Assembly (NCBI RefSeq): GCF_900113415.1
Contig: NZ_FOPH01000003.1
Coordinates: 124,001-188,000 of the forward strand
Origin: Oribacterium sp. WCC10
Lineage (GTDB): Bacteria; Bacillota; Clostridia; Lachnospirales; Lachnospiraceae
Length of the DNA stretch: 64,000 bases
Direction of reading: 5' to 3'
Positions 34,379 through 43,164 of this stretch are shown here, in pieces (the first letter of the stretch is position 1; every line of letters begins with the position of its first letter). The notes under the pieces were generated by a model. It saw only the letters and a program-made list of their open reading frames with translations, was not told where the DNA came from and did no database searches. The position numbers and the translations under genes were made by a program.

Positions 34379-35179
34379 TTACACAGCTTCCGTCCAGCCC
34401 GGAATCAGAATGGACGGGTTCACACCTACAGATTTCTTAAATACTTTGCTGAAATAGTAAATATCGGAAAACCCGCATTCTGCCGCAACCTTTGATACAT
34501 TATATTCTCCGCTGTAAAGCATATTCTTGGCCATTTCAAGACGGATCTCCATGAGCTTTTGATTGAAACTTACACCGGTGATTTTTTTGAATATATTTCC
34601 ATAGTAGTTCGGATGAAGTCCATAGTGCTCTGCAGCACCTGTAATGGTCAGCGGCTCTTTATAATGCTGTTTCATATATTTGATGGTTTCTGTGATACGG
34701 GGATCGGCCTGTTCACAAAGCCTTTTTTCATAAACAGACATTACCTCTGCCACATAAAGACATGCAAGTCCGCGGGCTTTTAACTGATATCCTGATTCTC
34801 TCGCTGTCCATACTTCCTCAAGTTCATGAAGAATTTCCAGAACCTTAGGCTGCTGACGAATATTTGTAATGGTATCAAGCGGAAGCTTGACATCCTGGCC
34901 TTCGGTATCTTTAAACATCAGATTTACAGCATAGCATTCCATCAGATCATCAGCGACGCACTCGGCTTGTCGTCTGGATCCTTTGGGAATGTAGATTATA
35001 TCTCCTGCTTTTGCTATATAGGTCTTGTCGTTGATGTGATAGACCGCTGCACCTTTTACAACATATGTGAAATCTGTAAAAGGGATGGTCATCGGTGTGA
35101 TACACCATTCCGGAGTACATTTTCTGTGAATAAAGTAATGTACCTCAGGAACGAGATTGCTGTAATTGTAGACATTCAT
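34379..35179 (-). CDS. AraC-family transcriptional regulator
   Basis: The 266-residue protein has an N-terminal cupin-like sugar-sensing domain (about 20-100, with KAGDIIYIPKGSRR) and a C-terminal double helix-turn-helix (about 165-260) with AAEHYGLHPNYYGNIFKKIT and AAECGFSDIYYFSKVFKKSV, the standard AraC signature. It starts 7 bp after the second permease gene and leads into the beta-xylosidase gene, so it is embedded in the operon it probably activates. The inducer is likely xylose or a xylo-oligosaccharide, by context only. Confidence 0.92.
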   Translation of the reverse strand: MNVYNYSNLVPEVHYFIHRKCTPEWCITPMTIPFTDFTYVVKGAAVYHINDKTYIAKAGDIIYIPKGSRRQAECVADDLMECYAVNLMFKDTEGQDVKLPLDTITNIRQQPKVLEILHELEEVWTARESGYQLKARGLACLYVAEVMSVYEKRLCEQADPRITETIKYMKQHYKEPLTITGAAEHYGLHPNYYGNIFKKITGVSFNQKLMEIRLEMAKNMLYSGEYNVSKVAAECGFSDIYYFSKVFKKSVGVNPSILIPGWTEAV

Positions 35180-35186
35180 ATTGTTA

Positions 35187-36104
35187 TTAACCCTTTACAC
35201 CGGAAGCAGCGATTCCTTCTGTGAAATATTTCTGTGCAACAAAGTAGAGAATGATAGCCGGCAGAAGTGCAATGAAAGACATTGCCAGAATCTGATTCCA
35301 TGCTACTACACCGCTTGATGTATCTACAGACATTTTGAGCGCCAGGGATACCGGATATTTTGCAAGACTTGTGATGTAGATAAGCGGTCCGAGGAAGTCA
35401 TTGAAACTCCAGATAAACTGGAAAATAAAACAGCTTATGATAGTAGGTTTCAGTACCGGAAGGATGATGAAGATCAGACGCTGGAATGAATTGCATCCGT
35501 CAAGTGTTGCAGCTTCATCAAGATATGTTGGTGTGGATCTCAGGAACTGAATGATCATGAACACAAAGAACGGCTCATTGGCAAATACAGATGTTGCAAT
35601 CAGCGGAACATAGGTATCAAGGAGACCGAACTTCTTCCACATGAGATACAGAGGGATTCTGATGACTACCTGAGGTAAAAACAGTGTTGACATGAACAGT
35701 GCAAAAAGAATCTTTTTGAAAGGAAATTCGAATCTTGCAAATCCGTATGCCACCAGAGTACTTGATGCAATTGTGAAGAAAATCTTCGGGATTACATACT
35801 TAAAGGTATTAAGATAGTATTGACCGAAATTATATTGAGTTCTTGTATGCCATCCATCTGCGTAGGCTTTAAAATCTATGTGAGACGGAATGAAATTGAT
35901 GGATGTAAATATCTCACTGTTATCCTTAAATGTACCACCGATGAGCCATAATATCGGATAGATCATGATGAATGCTCCGGCCGTCAGAACGATGTATCGG
36001 ATGGCTTTACTGATCTGTGCATTTCTGTATCTACGCTGTTCTCTGGATATAGTTCTGTTTTTAACTGTACTCATCTCTCTGGCTCTCATCTGTACTGTTC
36101 TCAT
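35187..36104 (-). CDS. ABC sugar transporter permease, MalG/UgpE type
   Basis: This permease has six membrane segments and the ATPase-coupling EAA loop DEAATLDGCNSFQRLIFIIL. The longest frame starts within the preceding gene; I choose the Met at 36104 (GAGGG 8 bases upstream), which gives 305 residues and a 4-bp gap after the first permease. Two later Mets in similar CAGATGAG contexts are possible starts. It forms the importer with the gene at 36109 and the binding protein at 37134. No ATPase gene is nearby. Confidence 0.9.
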   Translation of the reverse strand: MRTVQMRAREMSTVKNRTISREQRRYRNAQISKAIRYIVLTAGAFIMIYPILWLIGGTFKDNSEIFTSINFIPSHIDFKAYADGWHTRTQYNFGQYYLNTFKYVIPKIFFTIASSTLVAYGFARFEFPFKKILFALFMSTLFLPQVVIRIPLYLMWKKFGLLDTYVPLIATSVFANEPFFVFMIIQFLRSTPTYLDEAATLDGCNSFQRLIFIILPVLKPTIISCFIFQFIWSFNDFLGPLIYITSLAKYPVSLALKMSVDTSSGVVAWNQILAMSFIALLPAIILYFVAQKYFTEGIAASGVKG

Positions 36105-36108
36105 CTCA

Positions 36109-36978
36109 TTAACCCTCATCTGAATAGAATACCCACTTATTTTGTGTATAGAACAGAACAAGTGTAATCAAAACAATAATGCTAAACAGAACCCAGCTGG
36201 CAGCACTTGCATAACCCATCTTGTAGTATTTAAAAGCATTATCGTAAATGAACATTGAAGTCATATAGGTTGCATTTAACGGACCGTTTCCTGTTACAAG
36301 GTATGGACCGTTAAATTCCTGAAATGCATTATTAAGCTGCATTACCAGATTGAAGAAAATAGTTGGTGTTATAAGTGGAATGGTAATAGTAAAGAACTGA
36401 CGGAATTTTTTTGCACCATCCACATCTGCCGCTTCATAGAGTTCCTTGGGAACATTCTTTAATGCCGCAAGGAATATCAGCATTGAAGAACCAAACTGCC
36501 AAATCTTCAAAAGGATAATGATGGTCATTGCTCCGGCAGGTCTGGAAAACCAGCCGATGGGAGCTATTCCGAAACGGCTGAGAATGAAGTTTACGACACC
36601 ATTCTGCTGGAACATAAATCTCCAAAGGACTGCAACCGCTACGTTACCTCCAAGGATTGAAGGAATATAATAAGCCGTTCTGTAAAAACGGATACCTTTC
36701 AATTCGAAATTCAAAATAAAAGCAACCAAAAGTGAGAAAGCAAGCTGAAGAGGAACGGTTAAGAGTGTATACACAAATGTGTTGCTAAGAGTTTTCATGA
36801 AATCTTTTTTTTCAAAAAGAGTAAGATAGTTTTCGATGCCGACAAAGTGGGCTGAACCGATGAGATTATAATCGGTAAAGCTTGTTGCCAAAGCATTTAA
36901 GAATGGATAGGCTGTCAGAAATATAAATCCGATCAACCATGGAAGGATGTATAAAAGGCCGACTTTACTCTTGTTCAT
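36109..36978 (-). CDS. ABC sugar transporter permease, MalF/UgpA type
   Basis: The 289-residue protein has six predicted membrane segments and the EAA motif YEAADVDGAKKFRQFFTITI. The N-terminus LLYILPWLIGFIFLTAYPF is typical of the carbohydrate uptake transporter-1 family. AGGAGA precedes its ATG by 7 bases. It lies 155 bp after the binding-protein gene, with a strong hairpin between them that should lower permease expression relative to the binding protein. Substrate is probably an aldouronic acid or xylo-oligosaccharide, given the GH67 gene upstream. Confidence 0.92.
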   Translation of the reverse strand: MNKSKVGLLYILPWLIGFIFLTAYPFLNALATSFTDYNLIGSAHFVGIENYLTLFEKKDFMKTLSNTFVYTLLTVPLQLAFSLLVAFILNFELKGIRFYRTAYYIPSILGGNVAVAVLWRFMFQQNGVVNFILSRFGIAPIGWFSRPAGAMTIIILLKIWQFGSSMLIFLAALKNVPKELYEAADVDGAKKFRQFFTITIPLITPTIFFNLVMQLNNAFQEFNGPYLVTGNGPLNATYMTSMFIYDNAFKYYKMGYASAASWVLFSIIVLITLVLFYTQNKWVFYSDEG

Positions 36979-37032
36979 AGGTATTCTCCTGAGATTGGGA
37001 ACATCAACCCGTTTAAAGTTTAATTTTTATAT

Positions 37033-37070
37033 TCCCGGCTCTATTGTATTTATTTAAGTAAGAGCCGGGA
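37033..37070 (-). other. Intra-operon hairpin between binding protein and permease genes
   Basis: TCCCGGCTCT pairs with AGAGCCGGGA, a 10-bp GC-rich stem with an 18-base AT loop. On the minus strand it is followed by ATATAAAAATT, not a T run. Such stems after binding-protein genes typically protect the upstream mRNA and cause partial termination. Confidence 0.6.
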
Positions 37071-37133
37071 GTATAGAAGGTTGTTTAACCCTGCATTTAG
37101 CAAAGATGTGACGCGAGTTGTGTTATATGATAA

Positions 37134-38492
37134 TTACTGGTTCTGAGCCTTAAGAGAATCAAGCGCTGACACATTTGCATCATATATTGCCTGACCGCAC
37201 TCTTCTGCTGAAATCTGACCATACTCAAACTGCTCGTAATTCTGCTGGTAAGCGTTGTTGAAATCTGCAGATTCAAAGAATGCTACCTCATTGATGACAT
37301 CTGCTTTTGCTGTGAAATCATAAGCTTCTTTTACGATTCCTGTGATCTGACCATCTTCTTCAAGAGTCTTCTGTGCTGCCTTGGAAGCAACCATTCCTCT
37401 CTTTGTACCCATGATCTTTACTCCTTCAGGATCATTCAGAATATACTGAAGGAACTCTGCTGCTTCTTTTGTATTCTTGCAATTCTTGTCAATTGCCATA
37501 AGAAGTGAAGGCTTAGCCATAGTGCCCTTGAACTTAGCACCATCGATTGTCGGGAGTTCTGCGATGACAAGAGTATCACCTTTTTCCTTTAATGTTGCTT
37601 CATTGGATGCTACACCGCCGGTCCACTCCATAACACCGAGGTAACCTGCATTAAGGAACTTTTCATTCTGGGCTACAGATACAGGATCGTTTCCTACATT
37701 TTCTACATAGTCTTCTCTTGAGCAGAAAACATGTTTATCAGCCATATCCTTGTACCATTTAACTGCATCTGTATAATCTTCTGCTGTCCAGTTCATGGTG
37801 TAATCATCATTGAATTCGGCTTTGCCTGTCTTCTGCTGGAGATAATATGTTGCGGCAAAACGGATGGTAGGACTTACGAGAAGGTAATTATCAGGATCCT
37901 TGGCAGTTACGATAGCTGCATCCTTTTCATAATCTTCAAATGTTTTCGGAAGTTCTGTTATGCCATATCTTTCAAATGCTGTCTTGTTAAGATAGAATCC
38001 CATGGTATTCTGTCCGTATGGGATAGCTTCCTGAACACCGTTCATCATACCTGTCTTAAGGAAGTTTTCATCGTACTGTGAAAAATCAAATGTATCCTTG
38101 ATGGTGCTTAAGTCAAGGAATCCGTCGCCCTTTGAACCGAAAGTAGCCAGCCAGTCGAAGTTGAGTGTCATAACTTCAGCATTGGTACCGCCTACATAAC
38201 GTGTTGCAAATGTCTCTTGCAGGTTATCAAATCCTGAAGGCTCTCCGCTGACTGTTATGCCGGATGTATTTGTAGAGTTAAAGCTATCGATAGCCTTCTG
38301 TGTAGCCTGATGGCGGTCATCATTGCCCCACCAGGAAAAACGTAGCTGAACACCGCTGCCGTTTCCTGCAGATGCTGCCTGTGTTCCGCTGCCTGCAGTT
38401 GAAGCTGATGGTACTTCATTGGTTGTGCTGCATCCAGCCAAAAGTGATACAGCGGTCGCTGCTGCCAAAAATCCTGCTACTTGTCTTTTCAT
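37134..38492 (-). CDS. Extracellular solute-binding lipoprotein of the first sugar ABC importer
   Basis: The 452-residue protein has a lipoprotein signal with LLAGC at 17-21, a low-complexity S/T/A/G linker to about 45 and a family-1 binding fold (LRFSWWGNDDRHQATQKAID, GVMEWTGGVASNE, AAEFLQYILNDPEG). The aromatic residues WWG near the start and the overall length fit oligosaccharide binders. GGAGG precedes the ATG. It follows the GH67 gene and heads the transporter part of the operon. Ligand is inferred to be (glucurono-)xylo-oligosaccharides from context. Confidence 0.92.
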   Translation of the reverse strand: MKRQVAGFLAAATAVSLLAGCSTTNEVPSASTAGSGTQAASAGNGSGVQLRFSWWGNDDRHQATQKAIDSFNSTNTSGITVSGEPSGFDNLQETFATRYVGGTNAEVMTLNFDWLATFGSKGDGFLDLSTIKDTFDFSQYDENFLKTGMMNGVQEAIPYGQNTMGFYLNKTAFERYGITELPKTFEDYEKDAAIVTAKDPDNYLLVSPTIRFAATYYLQQKTGKAEFNDDYTMNWTAEDYTDAVKWYKDMADKHVFCSREDYVENVGNDPVSVAQNEKFLNAGYLGVMEWTGGVASNEATLKEKGDTLVIAELPTIDGAKFKGTMAKPSLLMAIDKNCKNTKEAAEFLQYILNDPEGVKIMGTKRGMVASKAAQKTLEEDGQITGIVKEAYDFTAKADVINEVAFFESADFNNAYQQNYEQFEYGQISAEECGQAIYDANVSALDSLKAQNQ

Positions 38493-38620
38493 TTTTGTTT
38501 TCCTCCATTAGATTGGTTCTATGTAGAATCGTTATTTTGAGTCAGGTTATTTTTATCGGATCATTTTATTTCTCAATGATTCGAAAATCAGATTATTATT
38601 TAAAGATCAGACGATACACT

Positions 38621-40600
38621 TTATTCATATATCTTTCTGTGTTTTGAATCTTCTATACCGGATTTACGATAAAAATAAGTGTTGATGGTATCCCGCCATT
38701 CTATAGCTGAAGTAAGTTGCCGTTCTGCACGTTCAAGAATGTTTGAGTAATCGGAATCACTGATTTTTCCTTTAAGTCTTTTTATAAATTCTATGTAATG
38801 TTCTACAGCCTCAACTCCTTCAAAATGCGAGTCATAAATATGCTGTATAACTGTTTTCCCGGAATGAAGAACATGATCGTATGGTACATGATGCATGAAA
38901 AGCAAAAGCTCGTCCGGACATGAATTCAGGTTCTCATATTCCAGAAAACGGCTGTCTGAATAACGCCTCGTATAACCTGTTCCTGATGAAAGACTCCGTT
39001 CACGTCCTATTCCGTTACGGTCTGAGTAGTGATAAGTTCCCCAACGATCGTATTCATAACCGTCAACATCTACTCCGTAATGAATATTAGGTCTGCACAT
39101 GAAGCCAACGCCTAAGGGGCAGGTATAATTCTCATAGGTTTTACGGGAGGTCATGAGCATGTTTACCATCTCATCTGTATCCTCATTATCGAGGACGAAG
39201 CTTAAATTCACCCATCGTCTCGCGATTTCTTCGGAGGATAATGTATTATCCCAGCACATGAGGCCATATCCGAAAAGGTTTGCCTGGGCCATCTTGTTTC
39301 CGGTCCAGTTTTCATCCATACCTACATTTACAACCGCAGCAATACCACTGTTTTTCGTTACAGGTGAATACTCACGAACTATATCCTTTACAAGTGACTC
39401 ACCTTCATACCGTGTATCAAAGTCCATGACTTCTTTCCACATAGGGAGAAGGTAACACTGATCGATCTGATGACCTGTATATTCCTGAGTGATCTCAAAT
39501 TCGAGAATCTGATTTGTCTTATGAAGTGCACCGAAAAGAGGTGAAACAGGTTCTCTGATCTGAAAATCTATAGGACCGTTTTTGATCTGAAGTATAACGT
39601 TATCTTCGAATTGTCCATCCAATGTAATGAACAGATCGTATGCGGCGTTGGCCCGGTCCAGACTTCTGTCTTTCCATGACTGCTGGCAGTTATATACGAA
39701 GCAGCGCCAGATGATGATGCCGTCATGAGGTGCAATTGCTTTTGCAAGCATATTGGCGCCGTCCGCATGAGTTCTGTTGTATGTAAATGGCCCAGGTTCG
39801 CCCTCTGAATCAGCCTTTACCAGGAATCCTCCGAAATCAGGAATTTCTTCATATATGGAATCAACTATACCGGACCACCATTTTCTGACATCCGGATCAC
39901 ATGGATCTGCTGTATGAAGCTTTCCCACAATTATCGGAGCTGCAAAATTAATGGATAGAAACAGCCGTATACCATATGAAGAAAAGATGTCTGCTATATT
40001 TTTTATGTCAGATAGTGCAGGCTTCTCGATAAAGAAGGCTTCCAGATGATGAACATTTACATTGTTTATGGAAACCGCATTGATTCCGACCGAGCAAAGA
40101 AGTCTTGCATATTGAGTCAACAGGTCGAAATCGTTGCGGAATTCATTGTTGTTATAGAAAATCGAATTCCCTGCATATCCTCTTTCGATGGATCCGTCAA
40201 AATTGTCCCAGTGGTTCAGCATACGAATGCTTTGATCCGGAACCGAAACGTATGGAAAGCTTACGTTTCTTCCTCCTGCAAGAATCTCATAAAGAGCAAA
40301 TAATCCATGTAAGTATCCGATCTCTTCCGATGCAAGTATTTTTATCTTTCCATCCTCTGATCGCAGAATGCAGAAGCCTTCATTGAGATCATCTTCTGTT
40401 TTTGCAAATTGCAGTGCCGGATCTTCCGTCTTTGATTCTTTTGAATTTGGAAATAATCTCGATAATTCCGAACATATAGTCTGGTGGATCAGCTTTGATT
40501 TTCTACCTGAAAAATCATTTATGGAAAATGTCGGAAATCCGCTTGTGATCTTTTGACTTAGCCAGCACTTATCCCTTTTTGTAGTAAAATCTGTCTCCAT
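38621..40600 (-). CDS. GH67 alpha-glucuronidase, cytoplasmic
   Basis: The 659-residue protein spans the GH67 family: an N-terminal beta domain, the TIM barrel with LNHWDNFDGSIERGYAG, KADSEGEPGPFTYNRTHADG and VWKC-like WRCFVY, and the helical C-terminal domain with HHVPYDHVL. The glutamate in SEGEPGP is the predicted acid, and downstream acidic residues (LDGQFEDNV, FEITQEYTG) are the predicted general bases. It cleaves 4-O-methylglucuronic acid from the non-reducing end of aldouronic acids. No signal peptide is present, so substrate must be imported. It is the likely first gene of the xylan operon, with a 384-bp gap upstream. Confidence 0.95.
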   Translation of the reverse strand: METDFTTKRDKCWLSQKITSGFPTFSINDFSGRKSKLIHQTICSELSRLFPNSKESKTEDPALQFAKTEDDLNEGFCILRSEDGKIKILASEEIGYLHGLFALYEILAGGRNVSFPYVSVPDQSIRMLNHWDNFDGSIERGYAGNSIFYNNNEFRNDFDLLTQYARLLCSVGINAVSINNVNVHHLEAFFIEKPALSDIKNIADIFSSYGIRLFLSINFAAPIIVGKLHTADPCDPDVRKWWSGIVDSIYEEIPDFGGFLVKADSEGEPGPFTYNRTHADGANMLAKAIAPHDGIIIWRCFVYNCQQSWKDRSLDRANAAYDLFITLDGQFEDNVILQIKNGPIDFQIREPVSPLFGALHKTNQILEFEITQEYTGHQIDQCYLLPMWKEVMDFDTRYEGESLVKDIVREYSPVTKNSGIAAVVNVGMDENWTGNKMAQANLFGYGLMCWDNTLSSEEIARRWVNLSFVLDNEDTDEMVNMLMTSRKTYENYTCPLGVGFMCRPNIHYGVDVDGYEYDRWGTYHYSDRNGIGRERSLSSGTGYTRRYSDSRFLEYENLNSCPDELLLFMHHVPYDHVLHSGKTVIQHIYDSHFEGVEAVEHYIEFIKRLKGKISDSDYSNILERAERQLTSAIEWRDTINTYFYRKSGIEDSKHRKIYE

Positions 40601-40793
40601 TTTTCACAAAACCTCGATTAAATGTTTCTGCATTTCGTTTACTTTTACTATAATATAACTAATGAAGTCTCTATGATAAATGGAAAAAACAATGTTCATT
40701 TGTAAAAATCAAAGATTTTTTTATGCTTGTTTTGCACACTTAAAAATACTTTGATTTGTCCAAATATATGCTCGTGAAATACGCAAAAAAATA

Positions 40794-40856
40794 AAGCCGT
40801 TTAAGCATTTTCATGTTACGTTATGGCATATTCATGTAAATACACAAACGGCTTAA
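40794..40856 (-). terminator. Probable terminator after the SASA esterase gene
   Basis: On the minus strand AAGCCGTTTG and CTTAAACGGCTT (40845-40856 with 40794-40805) form a stem closing a ~40-base loop, followed by TATTTTTTTG. The long loop makes it unusual. It separates the esterase from the GH67 promoter region. Confidence 0.5.
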
Positions 40857-40881
40857 TTTGCCCAGTGTTTCTTTGGGAAAA

Positions 40882-40996
40882 CTCTGATTAAAGCGTTTCT
40901 CCGGCCGCTCTTTCGATATGAAGCATCAATTTCATTTGAAAATCCATGCCACCCGCCGGAGACTCTAAGGAAGCACTGATATAATCAGTGTTTTCT
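40882..40996 (+). repeat. ~115-bp structured dispersed repeat, copy A
   Basis: CTGATTAAAGCGTTTC at the left, GAAGCATCAAT and TTTGAAAATCC in the middle and GAAGCACTGAT at the right are shared with 54067-54181, in the same orientation. TCTCCGGC and GCCGGAGA can pair across the unit, and CACTGATATAATCAGTG forms a terminal hairpin. The right end overlaps the last codons of the esterase gene. Confidence 0.75.
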
Positions 40997-42910
40997 TAGA
41001 ACAAATGGACTCATCGGGAACTTATCTCTGTTATATACCAATCCGCCATGATTTGTATTTTTGTAAAGATATCTGATTTCTTTTATATCCGTCGTATGAA
41101 GCGGTACCCTTAATCTTATGTTTTTGTTTTCAATTGCCGCTTCAGCCTGTACTTCATTTCCTGAGATATCAATCACAGAGAAGTCCATCAGTTCGTCTCC
41201 TTTATCCAGAGATGATGAATGTAACCCCTCTGCATGAGCCAATGTAATCAGAATCTCAGTTCCGTTTTTACATTCGGATAAGCTGTAGCTCTCCGGAACA
41301 GGTCCTGTATATTCTTCATCTCTTCCATAAACCATATGAAGTGCCTGAGATGCAAGACGTTCACCTATTCTACGTTTTCCATGAGGATGGAGATCATTAT
41401 CCTCACCAAGATCCATACTTACTATCATTCCTGTATATGGCTCTGTAGATGCCATTCTCTGACATTCACGAAGTGCAGGCCACTTTCCGGGAAGATCCCT
41501 TAGATCTTCAGTGAAGTTTGGAAGCTGTACGAAAAGGTAAGGAAGCTTATCGTCTTTCCAAAGTCGTCTGTATCCTTTTATCTGCCTTTTCGTGAGGTCG
41601 AGATAATCCCACTTAAGAGGAGCATTTTCTTCTCCCTGATACCATACGATACCTTCGATGGGATAATGTGTACATGGAGCACACATGGCATTAAATAAAC
41701 CGGTTGCTTTCCAGTTTACAAAATCTGTTTCCGGAATAGCTTTACTTACCGCGCCTGTTTTATATTTCCATTCACCCTTGAGATCGATGACTCCCTGATC
41801 ATTGAACAGGAAGTACCCTTTTCCCGGAGTCCAACGACCCTTACCGTTTTCTACGATTAAACGGACTACAAGTGTATTCGTACCTGCATGAAGCGTAGCT
41901 TCCGGAATAAGATATTTTCTCGGTGGATACTGATATCCCGTTTCTCCGATTTTCTGACCGTTCAGATACACGGTATCGGAGTCGACCATGGTCCCCATCC
42001 ACAAGTGAGCCGGTTGTCCTGCCATCTCTCGGGGAACAGTAAATTCTTTTTCAAACCAGATACTTCCTGTGAAATCTTTTAGTTCAGTATCTTCAAACAC
42101 TGCAGGAAGCATTAGGGATTTTTCTGAACCATCCGGAAAACCGTTCTGCCAGGATTTTTTCACACCTTCATCTTTGGAATCCAATTCCTCATGCCATTTC
42201 TTAGACTGAGTTTCATTTTTGGTTATCTGACCTGCCAGATAATCATCATCAGCATAGGGTTCAGCTTCCGAAAGCAGTTCATCATAGCCATCAAGCATTT
42301 CCCGGGAAAGCCAACCATGGATTCTGGAACCACCCAGAGATGAATGTATGATTCCTACGGTGAGCCCGGTTTTCTCGCGAAGTTTTCTTGCAAAGAAATA
42401 AGCAGTAGCTGAAAAAGCCATGATATTGTTTGGTTCCGCTTTTTTCCATTCTCCGCTTTCCGGTTCCTCAAGCGGGCCATGATAGTTTACGGAAGTTGCA
42501 AGTTTATAATTACGGATGCCATCGTCTGTGCAATCAGAAAGTATATCCGGATAGCTGTCACGGACACGTTCCATCATGAGATCCATATTGGACTGTCCGG
42601 AACAGTACCAGACAGCGCCTACCATGATATCTTTGACAGTGATACTGTGATTCTGATCATCAGATACTGTGAGTATATATGGTCCCCCGGCTGTATGAAT
42701 GGGAAAATCGATATCAAAGCGACCTTCGGTATTGATTTCCGTTGTTTCTGTCATTCCGTCAAAAACTGCAGTTATCTTTGATTCAGGTGTACCGTATCCC
42801 CAGATATGAATTGGCTTTTTATGTTCCAGCACGGCACCGTCACTTAGAAATCTTGATAGTTTTAAAGGTATCGTTTCGCCTGTGCCAGATTCATTCATTT
42901 TTTGTCCCAT
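40985..42910 (-). CDS. Sialate-O-acetylesterase-like (SASA/SGNH) carbohydrate acetylesterase
   Basis: The 641-residue protein has the SGNH signatures of the SASA family: nucleophile Ser in WYCSGQSNMDLMM, HSSLGGSRIHGWLSRE, WYQGEENA and the catalytic DLHPHGKRRIGERL. A jelly-roll-like module (SIWFEKEFTVP to GRWTPGKGYF) is inserted between blocks, as is common here. No signal peptide is seen. In this setting it probably removes acetyl groups from imported xylo-oligosaccharides. I set the start at 42910, where AGAGGA lies 6 bases upstream; the longest frame's earlier Met has no ribosome site. It precedes the xylan operon on the same strand. Confidence 0.87.
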   Translation of the reverse strand: MGQKMNESGTGETIPLKLSRFLSDGAVLEHKKPIHIWGYGTPESKITAVFDGMTETTEINTEGRFDIDFPIHTAGGPYILTVSDDQNHSITVKDIMVGAVWYCSGQSNMDLMMERVRDSYPDILSDCTDDGIRNYKLATSVNYHGPLEEPESGEWKKAEPNNIMAFSATAYFFARKLREKTGLTVGIIHSSLGGSRIHGWLSREMLDGYDELLSEAEPYADDDYLAGQITKNETQSKKWHEELDSKDEGVKKSWQNGFPDGSEKSLMLPAVFEDTELKDFTGSIWFEKEFTVPREMAGQPAHLWMGTMVDSDTVYLNGQKIGETGYQYPPRKYLIPEATLHAGTNTLVVRLIVENGKGRWTPGKGYFLFNDQGVIDLKGEWKYKTGAVSKAIPETDFVNWKATGLFNAMCAPCTHYPIEGIVWYQGEENAPLKWDYLDLTKRQIKGYRRLWKDDKLPYLFVQLPNFTEDLRDLPGKWPALRECQRMASTEPYTGMIVSMDLGEDNDLHPHGKRRIGERLASQALHMVYGRDEEYTGPVPESYSLSECKNGTEILITLAHAEGLHSSSLDKGDELMDFSVIDISGNEVQAEAAIENKNIRLRVPLHTTDIKEIRYLYKNTNHGGLVYNRDKFPMSPFVLRKH

Positions 42911-43112
42911 AATGATTCCTCTTGCTATTATAATGTGTGCGTTGTAACTCACTGATGTGTTGCATCATAAACGAAAAGCAGACGCGACAATTTCGGAAGA
43001 AATTTTTATTCCATGTTCTGTATTGTAGCACTCTATATAACAGTTATCAGTTTTTGTGTGAAAAAGTTGTCATGTTTTTATGAAATATTATAATTGCCAT
43101 CATATCTCCTCA

Positions 43113-43151
43113 AAATAAAAAACAGGGAGACGTCAGAACACGTTTCCCTGT
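43113..43151 (-). terminator. Intrinsic terminator after the GH3 gene
   Basis: ACAGGGAGACGT (43122-43133) and ACGTTTCCCTGT (43140-43151) pair almost perfectly, followed on the minus strand by TTTTTTATTTT. It lies 14 bp past the GH3 stop. Confidence 0.8.
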
Positions 43152-43164
43152 CTTGTTTTTCGAA